Shown here in pieces: positions 7,073-16,335 of a DNA stretch of 64,000 bases. Positions within the stretch are counted from its first letter, which is position 1; each line of letters opens with the position of its first letter. Below the pieces are notes generated by a model that made no database searches, was not told where the DNA came from, and worked only from the letters and a program-made list of their open reading frames with translations. Both the position numbers and the translations under genes were made by a program. The stretch lies in assembly GCA_947624245.1 (NCBI GenBank), contig CANQJL010000007.1, positions 1 to 64,000 of the forward strand, read 5' to 3'. This DNA is from an uncultured Acetatifactor sp. GTDB lineage: Bacteria; Bacillota; Clostridia; Lachnospirales; Lachnospiraceae.

Positions 7073-10000
7073 ATGGACCGGTTCGATTACAGCAAGGTGG
7101 GCGATGTGACATTCTTCAGGGAAAACAGGCTGGACGCCCATTCGGATCACATGTGGTATGAGGACGGCGACAGGGAGCGGGAGGGCGTCAGCGGATTTCG
7201 GCGTTCTTTGAACGGTCTGTGGAAATTTGCCTACGCGCCCAACTATGACGCCGCCATACCGGATTTCTGGAAGAAAGAATACGACTGCAGAGGGTGGGCG
7301 GACATACGGGTGCCGGCCCATATCCAGACGGAGGGCTATGACAGGCCGCAGTATGTGAACAAACAGTACCCCTGGGACGGGCATGAGGAGCTTCGGCCGG
7401 GGCAGATACCGGAGCGCTTCAATCCCGTGGCAAGCTATGTGAAATATTTTGAACTGCCCGAAGGCTGGGCGGGCGGTTCCGTGTATCTCTCCTTTCAGGG
7501 AGTGGAGAGCGCGTTCGCCCTGTGGTGCAACGGCGCCTATGTGGGCTACAGCGAGGATTCCTTTACCCCGGCGGAGTTCGACCTGACGCCCTGGATCGTG
7601 CCGGACGGAGAGAATAAGCTGGCTGTGCAGGTCTTTAAGTGGTGTTCCGGAAGCTGGTGTGAGGATCAGGACTTCTTCCGGTTCTCAGGCATTTTCAGAG
7701 ACGTATATCTCTACAGGGTACCGGCGGTGCATGTGTGGGACATGAAGGTGCAGACCCTGCTCGACGATGATCTTCACAGGGGGGAGCTTGTGCTGGATCT
7801 GAAAGCGTCCGCAAAGGGCCGGGTAGCGGCAAGGCTTTTGCGGGAGGAGAGAAGCTGTCGTTTCTCGGAAGAGTACGACCCCTGTCCCGGACAGGTAAGC
7901 TCCGTCAGCGTGACGGCGCAGCTTGCGGGCTTGCTGGAGGAGGAGAGCCGTTTTGTGATTCCTGTGGAGGAGCCGCTTCTGTGGAGCGCCGAGGAGCCTC
8001 ATCTGTACAAGCTGGTGCTGGAGGTCTTTGATCCGGAGGGAAATCTGCAGGAGGTAATCCCGCAGGCGGTGGGCTTCAGGCGGTTCGAGATTGCGGACGG
8101 TCTCATGAAACTGAACGGAAAGCGCATCGTGTTCAAGGGCGTGAACCGTCACGAGTTCGGCGCGGAAAACGGACGGGTTCCCGACGAGGCGCAGCTTTGG
8201 CAGGATCTTGTGACCATGAAGCAGAACAATATCAATGCGATCCGCACCAGTCATTATCCCAACGATTCCAAGCTCTACTCTCTGTGCGACCGGCTGGGGC
8301 TGTATGTGATCGACGAGTGCAATATGGAGTCCCACGGCACATGGGAGCCCGTGGAGATGGGCGTCGCGGGGCCGGAGCTGGTGGTGCCGGCAGATCGGCC
8401 GGAGTGGCGGGAGATCCTGCTGGACAGAGCAGCTTCCATGTATCAGCGGGACAAGAATCACCCGGCGATCCTGATCTGGTCCTGCGGGAACGAATCCTTC
8501 GGCGGCAGGAACATCTATGAGATGTCCGAGTTCTTCCGAAAGAGCGATCCGGGCCGGATCGTGCATTACGAGGGCGTTTTTCACGACAGGAGCTATCCGG
8601 GCACCAGCGATATCGAAAGTCAGATGTACACCCACGCGGACGCCATCGCCGAGTGGCTTAAGGAGCACAGGGACAAGCCCTTTATCTGCTGCGAGTATTC
8701 TCACGCCATGGGAAATTCCTGCGGCGCCATGCATAAATATACGGAGCTGGCGGATACGGAGCCGCTCTATCAGGGCGGTTTTCTCTGGGATTATATCGAC
8801 CAGTCCCTCACGAGAAAGGACAGATACGGCAGGGAATATCAGGCGTACGGGGGCGACTTTGACGATCGGCCCACGGACTATAATTTCAGCGGCAACGGCA
8901 TCGTCTACGGAGGAGACAGAAGCCCGTCCCCCAAGATGCAGGAGGTCAGATTCAACTACCAAAGCATTGCTGTGGAGGTGACGGAGGAGACGATTACCGT
9001 CGCCAACAAAAATCTTTTTGCGAGCACAGGCGAGTACGACTGTGTGATCCTGCTGGAGAAGGAAGGGCAGCTTTTATCGGAACGGAGCATCGATGTAGAT
9101 GTGGCGCCCGGCGCCGAGGCGGTGCTGCAAAATCCTGTGCAGATTCCCTCCAGGTCGGGCGAGTATACGGTGACGGTCTCCTTCCGCCTGAAGAAGGATA
9201 CCCCGTGGGCGCGGGCAGGCCACGAGGTGGCCTTCGGGCAGGGCGTCTTTCAGAGGACAGACAGGCTGATCACAGGCGTGGAGATGATGGAGCGCAGGCC
9301 CCTTGAGGTGGTGCGCGGCAATTATAACCTCGGCGTGCGCGGCGACGGCTTTGAGGCGCTTTTCTCGTACAGTGACGGTCTTGTCTCCTATTGCTGCGGG
9401 GGAAGGGAGATGCTCAAGGCGGCGCCCAAGCCCAATTTCTGGCGGGCGCCCGTGGACAATGACAGAGGCTGGGGTATGCCGGAAAGCTGCGGCCAGTGGA
9501 AGCTGGCAAGTCTTTATGCCGCCGTAAGGAATGCGCCCGGCGCCAACCCCGCGGCGGAGGAAGAGGAAGGCTGTGTGACGTTGGCGTATCGGTATCTTTT
9601 GCCCATGTCCCCGCAGGCGTTCTGTGACCTGACGTACAGAGTGTACGGCGACGGCACGGTGGCGGCGACCCTCTCCCTGGATCCGCAGGAGGGGCGGGGC
9701 GACATGCCGGAGTTCGGCATACTGTTCAAATTAGACGCCGACTTTGACAATCTGGAATGGTACGGGAACGGTCCCCAGGAGACCTATGCCGACAGATGCC
9801 GCGGCGCGAAGCTGGGAAGGTATCACAATAAGGTGGCGGACAATATGGCCCGCTATCTGAGGCCGCAGGAGTGCGGCTTAAAGACGGAGGTCAGGTATGC
9901 CAAGGTGACGGATGCCAAGGGACGGGGAATGATCTTCGCGGGAGACGAAATGAGTTTTTCGGCGCTTCCCTGGACGCCCCATGAGGTGGAGAATGCGGCT

Positions 10001-10162
10001 CACGTCTACGAGCTTCCGCCGGTACACTATACGGTGGTGCGCGCTGCCCTGGCCCAGATGGGTGTCGGCGGAGACGACACCTGGGGCAGCAGAGTACACG
10101 ACGAGTATCGTCTGCCCGCGGGAAAACGCCTGGAATTTACCTGCTATTTTAAAGGAATCTGA
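7073..10162 (+). CDS. lacZ: Beta-galactosidase, glycoside hydrolase family 2 (LacZ type)
   Basis: 1029 residues, the usual length for LacZ. In order: GH2 sugar-binding N-domain (about 35-220), immunoglobulin-like domain (220-330), TIM barrel (330-620, with GVNRHEFG, RTSHYPND and DECNMESHG), a linker sandwich, and the C-terminal beta-gal small chain (about 755-1029). The acid/base is Glu474 in CGNES and the nucleophile Glu541 in CCEYSHAMGNS. There is no signal peptide, so it acts in the cytoplasm on lactose or related galactosides. ATG 7073 follows GGGAGG; an in-frame ATG at 6992 lies upstream of the likely promoter. No sugar transporter is adjacent. Confidence 0.93.
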   Translation: MDRFDYSKVGDVTFFRENRLDAHSDHMWYEDGDREREGVSGFRRSLNGLWKFAYAPNYDAAIPDFWKKEYDCRGWADIRVPAHIQTEGYDRPQYVNKQYPWDGHEELRPGQIPERFNPVASYVKYFELPEGWAGGSVYLSFQGVESAFALWCNGAYVGYSEDSFTPAEFDLTPWIVPDGENKLAVQVFKWCSGSWCEDQDFFRFSGIFRDVYLYRVPAVHVWDMKVQTLLDDDLHRGELVLDLKASAKGRVAARLLREERSCRFSEEYDPCPGQVSSVSVTAQLAGLLEEESRFVIPVEEPLLWSAEEPHLYKLVLEVFDPEGNLQEVIPQAVGFRRFEIADGLMKLNGKRIVFKGVNRHEFGAENGRVPDEAQLWQDLVTMKQNNINAIRTSHYPNDSKLYSLCDRLGLYVIDECNMESHGTWEPVEMGVAGPELVVPADRPEWREILLDRAASMYQRDKNHPAILIWSCGNESFGGRNIYEMSEFFRKSDPGRIVHYEGVFHDRSYPGTSDIESQMYTHADAIAEWLKEHRDKPFICCEYSHAMGNSCGAMHKYTELADTEPLYQGGFLWDYIDQSLTRKDRYGREYQAYGGDFDDRPTDYNFSGNGIVYGGDRSPSPKMQEVRFNYQSIAVEVTEETITVANKNLFASTGEYDCVILLEKEGQLLSERSIDVDVAPGAEAVLQNPVQIPSRSGEYTVTVSFRLKKDTPWARAGHEVAFGQGVFQRTDRLITGVEMMERRPLEVVRGNYNLGVRGDGFEALFSYSDGLVSYCCGGREMLKAAPKPNFWRAPVDNDRGWGMPESCGQWKLASLYAAVRNAPGANPAAEEEEGCVTLAYRYLLPMSPQAFCDLTYRVYGDGTVAATLSLDPQEGRGDMPEFGILFKLDADFDNLEWYGNGPQETYADRCRGAKLGRYHNKVADNMARYLRPQECGLKTEVRYAKVTDAKGRGMIFAGDEMSFSALPWTPHEVENAAHVYELPPVHYTVVRAALAQMGVGGDDTWGSRVHDEYRLPAGKRLEFTCYFKGI

Positions 10163-10203
10163 ACAGGCATCTGAGCAGGGCACTTGCGTTTATAAAAAAA
10201 CTA

Positions 10204-10232
10204 TTGCTTTTTTCCCCGCGTCATTGTATAAT
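10204..10232 (+). promoter_or_regulatory. Promoter of tRNA-Pro
   Basis: TTGCTT (10204-10209), a 17-base spacer and TATAAT (10227-10232), 13 bases before the tRNA. Confidence 0.65.
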
Positions 10233-10245
10233 GCTAATTGTGTCG

Positions 10246-10320
10246 CGGGGTGTGGCTCAGTTTGGTTAGAGCGCCGTCTTAGGGAGGCGGAGGTCGCGAG
10301 TTCGAATCCCGCCACTCCGA
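10246..10320 (+). tRNA. tRNA-Pro, anticodon AGG
   Basis: A complete cloverleaf: acceptor CGGGGTG with CACTCCG (one G-T pair), D stem GCTC/GAGC, anticodon stem CCGTC/GGCGG around loop TTAGGGA, and a T arm with TTCGAAT. The anticodon is at 10281-10283. CCA is not encoded. A34 would need deamination to inosine to read several Pro codons. Confidence 0.93.
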
Positions 10321-10325
10321 CGCAG

Positions 10326-10367
10326 AAAGCGCCGATGTAAATTTACATCGGCGCTTTGTATTTTTTC
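10326..10367 (+). terminator. Terminator after tRNA-Pro
   Basis: A perfect 16-bp inverted repeat (10326-10341 with 10342-10357, AAAGCGCCGATG... half) followed by GTATTTTTT. Confidence 0.85.
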
Positions 10368-10446
10368 CTTTTCTTTTTGTTGAATAAGTATTATAATACT
10401 TCCAGATGAAGAAGATACCTTTAGCGGAAAGGGAGATTAGGGTGAC

Positions 10447-12492
10447 ATGAAGAATCGCAAGATGAGTACTGTGATAACCGGAAGCATTTCTCTTATGGTG
10501 GCGGCCTGTATACTGGTCCTGTTCCTGTTCGCCAGCCATAACATGCTCCAGTCCATGAGAGAGATTTCCATGAATAATATGGAGACCTCGCTGAATGCCA
10601 GAGCGGAGCTTTTGGAACAGTTCGTGAGCCAGGCGGAGAAGCTGATGATCTCATACGGCAAGGCCCCGATCGTGGCGGAGCTTTTGAAGAAGCCGAATGA
10701 TGCGGCCCTGACCGCCCAGGCGCAGGCCTACACGGAGGATTATTATGCCGGACTCGGCGCATGGGAGGGCATCTATATTGCGGAGTTCGATTCTCACGTT
10801 CTGACGCATTCCAATGCGGCGGTGGTGGGCATCTACACCCGTGAGGGGGATCCCTTGAAGCAGCTTCAGGATGCAATCGCGGCATCAGGAGACGTTTACA
10901 ACACGGGAATCCTTGTTTCTCCCGCCTCTCAGCAGCTTGCGCTTTCCATGTACAGCGCCGTGTATGATGAGGACGGAAATATTCTGGGATACGTGGGCGG
11001 AGCCGAATTCGCCACCAGCATTACGGACTGCCTGCAGCGCCTGAAGGTGGAAGGTTTGGAAAATGCCAGGAACTATATGATCAACACGGCGACGGCCACA
11101 CATATCTACAACGAAGATGAGTCTCTTATGGCGACGACCATCGAGGACCCGATGCTGCTGGAGGTCATCGATAAGATCAACAGCGATCCCGACACCTTGG
11201 TCGGCAGCGTCAGCTATGTGGACGAGAACGGTCAGAAGTGCATCGCCATGTACCAGTATCTGCCGGAGCGCCAGTGGGCCGTGGTCTTAAGCGACACGGA
11301 GAAGGAGATCTGCGGAAGCGCCTATACCAGCAGAAATATCCTGGGCGGAATCTGTATTTTTGTATTCCTTCTGATCGTCGGCCTGACCTGGCTGTTCGTC
11401 AGACTTTGCATAAAGCCGTTGATCATTGTGGAGAATTCCATCACAAGATTGAAGAATCTGCAGCTTGAGCCTCCTGCGGAGATGAAGAAATATGTGGGCG
11501 GCAGGAGCGAGACCGGCCGAATTGCGACGGCCATGGAGTCCCTGTATGACACGCTGCGCGAGATCGTCTTTACGCTGCGCAGATGTACGGATTCCCTGAA
11601 TGCCTCCACGGGCAGAATGGGCGAGGCCACCCGCACCATGATCGAGTGCGTCAGCGACAATTCCGCTACCACCGAGCAGCTTGCGGCAAGCATTACCACC
11701 ACCAACGAGGCCATTGAAAATGTGGTGAGCGAGATAGAGACCATCTCCGAGCTGGTAGAGCATGTGGAGGAGAAGGTGAATGCCGGAGACGAAAAGGGCA
11801 GACAGCTTCTGCGGACCTCCGCAGCCATGAAGAACATGGCGGAGAGCACGCTGAGCGAAGCCGATGCCAAGATCAGCGAGAACCGCAGCAATATGGAGAC
11901 GGCGATGGTGAATCTGCAGTCTCTCACCCGCATCAACGATATGGCCCAGCAGATTCTGGAGATTGCCGAGCAGACCAACCTGCTTTCCCTGAACGCTTCC
12001 ATCGAGGCGGCGAGAGCCGGCGAGCAAGGCAGGGGATTTGCAGTGGTGGCGCAGGAAATCGGAACCCTTGCGGCCAATTCCTCCGCAACGGCTATGCAGA
12101 TATCGGATATCTGCGGAGAGATCAATACCAATATCGAAAATGTTCAGGAATGTGTGAATGACATCATAAGCTTTATGGAGAACGATGTGGCGGATAAGTT
12201 CAGACAGTTCGTGGACATCGCCAAGGAGTACGGCGGTTCCGTGGAGGATATCCGCGAGGCCATCGGCGAGATCGAGGAGACGACAAACGGCTTTGTGGCT
12301 TCCGTGGAGAGTATTCATAACCGCATGGATGTCATCAAGACGGCGGCCGGAGAGAACGAGAACGGCGTGGGCGATATCGTGGCCAAGATCGAGCAGACCA
12401 ACTCCACGGCGGAGGAACTGGAGAACGTGGGTAAGGCCAACACGGAAAACGCAGCGGCCATCAGCGATATTGTCAACAGGTTCACGGAATAA
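10447..12492 (+). CDS. Methyl-accepting chemotaxis protein
   Basis: 681 residues. There is a first membrane helix at about 10-32, an extracytoplasmic sensor of Cache type (about 35-290, with [19 protein letters not shown] and GYVGGAEFA), a second helix at about 298-320, HAMP (to about 375) and the signalling domain. The hairpin tip [20 protein letters not shown] is close to the universal MCP motif and marks the CheA/CheW contact. It senses a small extracellular ligand and feeds the chemotaxis kinase; the ligand cannot be told. No chemotaxis or flagellar gene is adjacent. The start has GGGAG upstream. Confidence 0.92.
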   Translation: MKNRKMSTVITGSISLMVAACILVLFLFASHNMLQSMREISMNNMETSLNARAELLEQFVSQAEKLMISYGKAPIVAELLKKPNDAALTAQAQAYTEDYYAGLGAWEGIYIAEFDSHVLTHSNAAVVGIYTREGDPLKQLQDAIAASGDVYNTGILVSPASQQLALSMYSAVYDEDGNILGYVGGAEFATSITDCLQRLKVEGLENARNYMINTATATHIYNEDESLMATTIEDPMLLEVIDKINSDPDTLVGSVSYVDENGQKCIAMYQYLPERQWAVVLSDTEKEICGSAYTSRNILGGICIFVFLLIVGLTWLFVRLCIKPLIIVENSITRLKNLQLEPPAEMKKYVGGRSETGRIATAMESLYDTLREIVFTLRRCTDSLNASTGRMGEATRTMIECVSDNSATTEQLAASITTTNEAIENVVSEIETISELVEHVEEKVNAGDEKGRQLLRTSAAMKNMAESTLSEADAKISENRSNMETAMVNLQSLTRINDMAQQILEIAEQTNLLSLNASIEAARAGEQGRGFAVVAQEIGTLAANSSATAMQISDICGEINTNIENVQECVNDIISFMENDVADKFRQFVDIAKEYGGSVEDIREAIGEIEETTNGFVASVESIHNRMDVIKTAAGENENGVGDIVAKIEQTNSTAEELENVGKANTENAAAISDIVNRFTE

Positions 12493-12524
12493 AAAGCTAT
12501 AAATATAGCGGAATGGAGGAGAAT

Positions 12525-13061
12525 ATGAACAAATACGCAGGAACACAGACGGAGAAAAATCTTCAGGCGGCTTTTGCGGGGGAGTCCCAGGCCCGCAACA
12601 AATACACCTACTTTGCCTCGGTGGCAAAGAAAGAGGGTTATGAGCAGATGTCTGCCATTTTCTTAAAGACCGCCGACAACGAGAAGGAACACGCAAAGAT
12701 GTGGTTCAAGGAGCTTGCAGGCATCGGCAATACGGCGGAGAATCTGGCTGCCGCTGCCGATGGCGAGAACTATGAGTGGACGGATATGTACGAGGGATTT
12801 GCGGCCACTGCGGAGCAGGAAGGCTTTCCGGAGCTTGCAAAGAAGTTCCGCCTGGTGGCGGCCATCGAAAAGCATCACGAGGAGAGATACCGCGCGCTGC
12901 TTTACAACCTTGAGACCGCGCAGGTGTTTGAAAAGAGCGAGGTCAAGGTGTGGGAGTGCCGCAACTGCGGACATATTGTGGTAGGAACGCAGGCGCCGGA
13001 GGTATGTCCTGTCTGCAACCATCCTCAGGCATATTTTGAGGTGAGCTGCGAAAACTATTGA
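12525..13061 (+). CDS. rbr: Rubrerythrin
   Basis: 178 residues. It has an N-terminal ferritin-like diiron four-helix domain ([18 protein letters not shown], then ExxH motifs in [10 protein letters not shown] and [12 protein letters not shown]) and a C-terminal rubredoxin domain with two CxxC pairs ([17 protein letters not shown]). Rubrerythrin reduces hydrogen peroxide in anaerobes, with electrons passed through the rubredoxin centre. ATG 12525 has GGAGG 5 bases upstream. The gene lies 32 bases after the chemoreceptor and 38 bases before a membrane spermidine-synthase-like gene; co-transcription is possible. Confidence 0.95.
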   Translation: MNKYAGTQTEKNLQAAFAGESQARNKYTYFASVAKKEGYEQMSAIFLKTADNEKEHAKMWFKELAGIGNTAENLAAAADGENYEWTDMYEGFAATAEQEGFPELAKKFRLVAAIEKHHEERYRALLYNLETAQVFEKSEVKVWECRNCGHIVVGTQAPEVCPVCNHPQAYFEVSCENY

Positions 13062-13099
13062 TAATTGACGGATTCGTCCGGCATTTGAGGAAAGGCAAC

Positions 13100-14701
13100 A
13101 TGAACAGACCTGCCATTTTAAAGAACAAGGTATTTTTATATCTGACGGAATTTTTTTCGGGAATGTCCGTTATGGCGGTGGAGCTGGGAGCCAGCAGGCT
13201 TCTGGCTCCTTATTTCAGCTCCTCCCAGATCGTGTGGACCATCATTATCGGAACCATCATGATCGCCATGGCGCTGGGAAATATCTACGGCGGCAAGAGC
13301 GCGGATAAGAATCCCGATCCGGACAAGCTCTACGGAAGGATACTGTTTGCGGCGGTATGGATCGCGGCGATTCCCGTGCTGGGGAAATACATCATTTTGG
13401 GAATCTCCGCGGTGGTGATCTTTACCGTGAGCACCAATTTCCTGATATGGGCTGCCTTCGCCGCCTGCATGATCGTCTTTGTGTTTCCGCTTTTTCTGCT
13501 GGGAACGGTGACGCCGTCGCTGGCAAAGTACACCGTGGACAGTCTGGACGACAGCGGGAGAACGGTGGGAACGCTGGGGGCGTTCAACACCATCGGCAGC
13601 ATTATCGGCACCTTTGTCCCCACCTTCGTCTCCATTCCCGCCGTGGGAACAGCCGTCACGTTCCTGATTTTCGCGGGAATCCTGCTGGCGCTGGGGCTGA
13701 TCTATTTTATCAGCAAGAAGGCCGGTCCGGTCAAATGCGCCGTGTCGGCGGTGCTGTTTCTGGTCTGCTGCGTTCTGGGAAGTTCCGGCAGCTTTGCCTT
13801 CTGGGAGAAGGAGCTGGCCTATGAGGGAGAGTCCGTATACAATTATCTTCAGGTGCGGGAAGATGAAAAGAGAGTGATCCTCTCCACCAACGTCTTGTTC
13901 GGCGTGCAGTCCGTGCTCGTAAAGGATATGGGACTTACGGGCATGTATTACGACTATGCCATGGCGGCTCCGCTGATGACCGGAAAAGAAAACCCCGGGG
14001 AGTGCGACATGCTGATCCTCGGAATGGGAACGGGGACATATGCTACCCAGTGCGGCAGATATTTCGGGGAGATGAATATCGAGGGCGTGGAGATCGACGA
14101 CAAGATCACGCATCTTGCAAGGACCTACTTTGAACTGCCGCAGGAGGTGCCCGTGACTACCTACGACGGACGCGCCTTTTTGAACGTGATCGACAAGAAA
14201 TACGACGTGATCATGGTGGACGCCTATCAGGATATCACCATTCCCTTTCAGATGTCTTCTGTGGAGTTCTTCAGGCTGGTGAAGGAGCACTTGAATCCCG
14301 GCGGCGTCATGGTAGTCAATATGAACATGCGCGGCGGGAGCGAGGGGAACATCAATCAGTATCTTTCGGATACCATTTCTCAGGTCTTTGGGCAGGTGTA
14401 TACGGTAGATGTGAGCGGCACCACCAACAGAGAGCTGTTTGCCTCGGACAGCGAGAGGATGCTTGACAATCTGGCGGCGGGGGCGCAGAAGCTGGAGAAT
14501 CCCGATTTGGCCGCTTTGATGGAAGGTGTGAGCCAAAGCCTTGCGCCGTATCAGCCGGGGGATCGGGTCATGACAGACGACAAGGCTCCCGTGGAGCTGC
14601 TTGGAATGCGGGTCATCGATGAGATCATCAAGGACGAAGTGACGTACTATAAAGAGATCTATGAACAGGGCGGCGTCAATGCGCTGTTGGAAAGTTTTTA
14701 G
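13100..14701 (+). CDS. Membrane protein fused to a spermidine-synthase-like domain
   Basis: 533 residues. The N-terminal half (about 1-245) has seven or so hydrophobic helices of the transporter-like type seen in fused MFS/spermidine synthase proteins (LTEFFSGMSVMAVELGASRL is the family opening). The C-terminal half (about 255-510) is a Rossmann methyltransferase-like polyamine-synthase fold, with LILGMGTGTYATQ, EGVEIDDKI and VIMVDAYQDI. The catalytic Asp region is kept but true spermidine synthesis is unproven for this family. ATG 13100 is preferred over an in-frame start at 13058 that overlaps rubrerythrin. Confidence 0.8.
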   Translation: MNRPAILKNKVFLYLTEFFSGMSVMAVELGASRLLAPYFSSSQIVWTIIIGTIMIAMALGNIYGGKSADKNPDPDKLYGRILFAAVWIAAIPVLGKYIILGISAVVIFTVSTNFLIWAAFAACMIVFVFPLFLLGTVTPSLAKYTVDSLDDSGRTVGTLGAFNTIGSIIGTFVPTFVSIPAVGTAVTFLIFAGILLALGLIYFISKKAGPVKCAVSAVLFLVCCVLGSSGSFAFWEKELAYEGESVYNYLQVREDEKRVILSTNVLFGVQSVLVKDMGLTGMYYDYAMAAPLMTGKENPGECDMLILGMGTGTYATQCGRYFGEMNIEGVEIDDKITHLARTYFELPQEVPVTTYDGRAFLNVIDKKYDVIMVDAYQDITIPFQMSSVEFFRLVKEHLNPGGVMVVNMNMRGGSEGNINQYLSDTISQVFGQVYTVDVSGTTNRELFASDSERMLDNLAAGAQKLENPDLAALMEGVSQSLAPYQPGDRVMTDDKAPVELLGMRVIDEIIKDEVTYYKEIYEQGGVNALLESF

Positions 14702-14731
14702 AATCTTTTCAAAAAATTAATACCTTTTTCA

Positions 14732-14761
14732 TTGACACTTCCCCCCAATAAACGATAAGAT
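14732..14761 (+). promoter_or_regulatory. Promoter of citrate synthase
   Basis: TTGACA (14732-14737), an 18-base spacer containing a run of six C, and TAAGAT (14756-14761). Confidence 0.55.
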
Positions 14762-14803
14762 ATAAATTAGGGTTATAAGTAGATAAGAAGGAGGTATTTT
14801 TTA

Positions 14804-16153
14804 TTGAAGAAGAATGAAGCATATTTAAGTGAGTATGCACAGCTGTGCAGAAAAGCCGATGAGCTGGATCCGGCATTGTTTGACAAATATGAAGTACAGA
14901 GGGGACTGCGCGATAAGAACGGAAACGGCGTAGTGACGGGACTGACGAACATATCGCGCATCGAATCCTTTCAGATGATAGATGGGGTGAAGACGCCCTG
15001 CGAAGGCAGGCTGTGGTATCGCGGCTACGACTGCATTGAGCTTGTGGACGGCTTCCGCCGCAAGCGTTTCGGTTTTGAGGAGATCGCCTATCTGCTGCTG
15101 TTCGGCGACCTGCCAAACGAACACCAGTTGAAGGATTTTCAGGACGTTCTGGCGGCTCATCGGACGCTGCCTACCAACTTTACCCGCGACGTGATCATGA
15201 AGGCGCCCAGCAGCGACATCATGAACTCCCTGACAAGGAGCGTGCTGACGCTGGCGTCTTACGATAAGAACTGCAACGATACTTCCATTGAAAATGTGCT
15301 GCGCCAGTGTCTGGGGCTGATCAGCCTGTTTCCGGTGCTGACCGTCTACGGATATCACGCTTACAATCATTACCAGAATGACGAGAGCATGTACATACAC
15401 AGACCCTCCAAGAAGCTTTCCACGGCGGAGAATCTTCTGATGATGCTGCGGCCGGACAAGAAATACACGGAGCTGGAGGCCAGAGTTCTGGACATAGCGC
15501 TTGTTCTGCACATGGAGCACGGCGGCGGAAACAATTCCACCTTTACCACCCGCGTGGTGACTTCCTCCGGTTCCGACACATACTCCGTGATCGCGGCCGC
15601 GCTGTCGTCTCTGAAGGGGCCGAAGCACGGCGGCGCCAATATCAAGGTGGTGGAGATGATGCGGGACATTGAGGCGAACGTGTCCGACTGGTCCGACGAG
15701 GAGGCCGTGCGGGCGTACCTGAAGAAGATACTGAACAGGGAAGCGTTCGACCGCAAGGGCCTGATCTACGGCATGGGCCATGCGGTATATTCTCTGTCCG
15801 ATCCCAGGGCGCAGGTGTTCAAGGGCTTTGTAAAACAGCTTGCCACAGCGAAGGGACGGGAGAAGGATTTTGAGCTGTACTCTATGATAGAGCGGATCGC
15901 CCCCCAGGTCATTTCCGAGAAGGCGAGGATATACAAGGGCGTCAGCGCCAACGTGGACTTCTACAGCGGCTTCGTCTACAGTATGCTGGAGATTCCTCTG
16001 GAGATGTACACGCCGATCTTTGCCATCGCCAGGATCGCGGGCTGGAGCGCCCACAGGATCGAGGAGCTGATCAATATGGATAAGATCATCAGACCTGCCT
16101 ATAAGAGCGTGATGCAGGAGCGAAAATACATAGAGCTTGAGGACAGGGTATAG
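14804..16153 (+). CDS. gltA: Citrate synthase
   Basis: 449 residues from a TTG start, with AAGGAGG 9-10 bases upstream and no closer ATG. Citrate synthase motifs are present in order: EGRLWYRGYDCIELVDGF, LHMEHGGGNNSTF, the histidine region LKGPKHGGAN, GMGHAVYSLSDPRA, and NVDFYSGFVYSMLEIP with the catalytic Asp. It condenses oxaloacetate and acetyl-CoA. In Clostridia with a broken TCA cycle it commonly supplies glutamate precursors; no aconitase or isocitrate dehydrogenase gene is adjacent. Its own promoter and terminator make it monocistronic. The gene could also be named citZ. Confidence 0.92.
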   Translation: MKKNEAYLSEYAQLCRKADELDPALFDKYEVQRGLRDKNGNGVVTGLTNISRIESFQMIDGVKTPCEGRLWYRGYDCIELVDGFRRKRFGFEEIAYLLLFGDLPNEHQLKDFQDVLAAHRTLPTNFTRDVIMKAPSSDIMNSLTRSVLTLASYDKNCNDTSIENVLRQCLGLISLFPVLTVYGYHAYNHYQNDESMYIHRPSKKLSTAENLLMMLRPDKKYTELEARVLDIALVLHMEHGGGNNSTFTTRVVTSSGSDTYSVIAAALSSLKGPKHGGANIKVVEMMRDIEANVSDWSDEEAVRAYLKKILNREAFDRKGLIYGMGHAVYSLSDPRAQVFKGFVKQLATAKGREKDFELYSMIERIAPQVISEKARIYKGVSANVDFYSGFVYSMLEIPLEMYTPIFAIARIAGWSAHRIEELINMDKIIRPAYKSVMQERKYIELEDRV

Positions 16154-16175
16154 CGATGGCTGTACCCTTTCTTTT
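16145..16175 (+). terminator. Terminator of citrate synthase
   Basis: A 10-bp stem (AGGGTATAGC with GCTGTACCCT, one T-G pair), loop GATG, then TTCTTTT. The stop codon lies inside the stem. Confidence 0.7.
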
Positions 16176-16219
16176 ACGGAAAGAGGAATAAGATCGGAGA
16201 CGTCATGCAATACTCATAA

Positions 16220-16297
16220 CAGCCCAAAGAGCGGACACAACAGTCCAAAGAGCGGACACAGCAGTCCAAAGAGCGGACACAACAGTCCAAAGAGCGG
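16220..16297 (+). repeat. 21-bp tandem repeat, 3.7 copies
   Basis: Units at 16220-16240, 16241-16261, 16262-16282 and a partial unit at 16283-16297, with the core CAGTCCAAAGAGCGGACACA. Differences are single bases. The array lies between the citrate synthase terminator and the next gene's start. A 21-base period equals seven codons, but a stop directly precedes the array in the frame QSKERTQ, and no start is apparent, so it is probably noncoding. Confidence 0.9.
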
Positions 16298-16335
16298 GTA
16301 AGATGCGGACGGAGCGGGAAAGGAAGTGCGGACAG

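Noticed and set aside
8197..8981. Overlapping plus-strand frames inside the beta-galactosidase gene
   Set aside because: Shadow frames of a GC-rich gene; arginine/serine-rich composition and no family motifs.
14738..14755. C6 run between -35 and -10 of citrate synthase as a phase-variable tract
   Set aside because: Six bases is short for frequent slippage, and a housekeeping gene is an unlikely target.
16220..16297. CRISPR array
   Set aside because: The units are directly adjacent with no spacers, and no cas gene is near.
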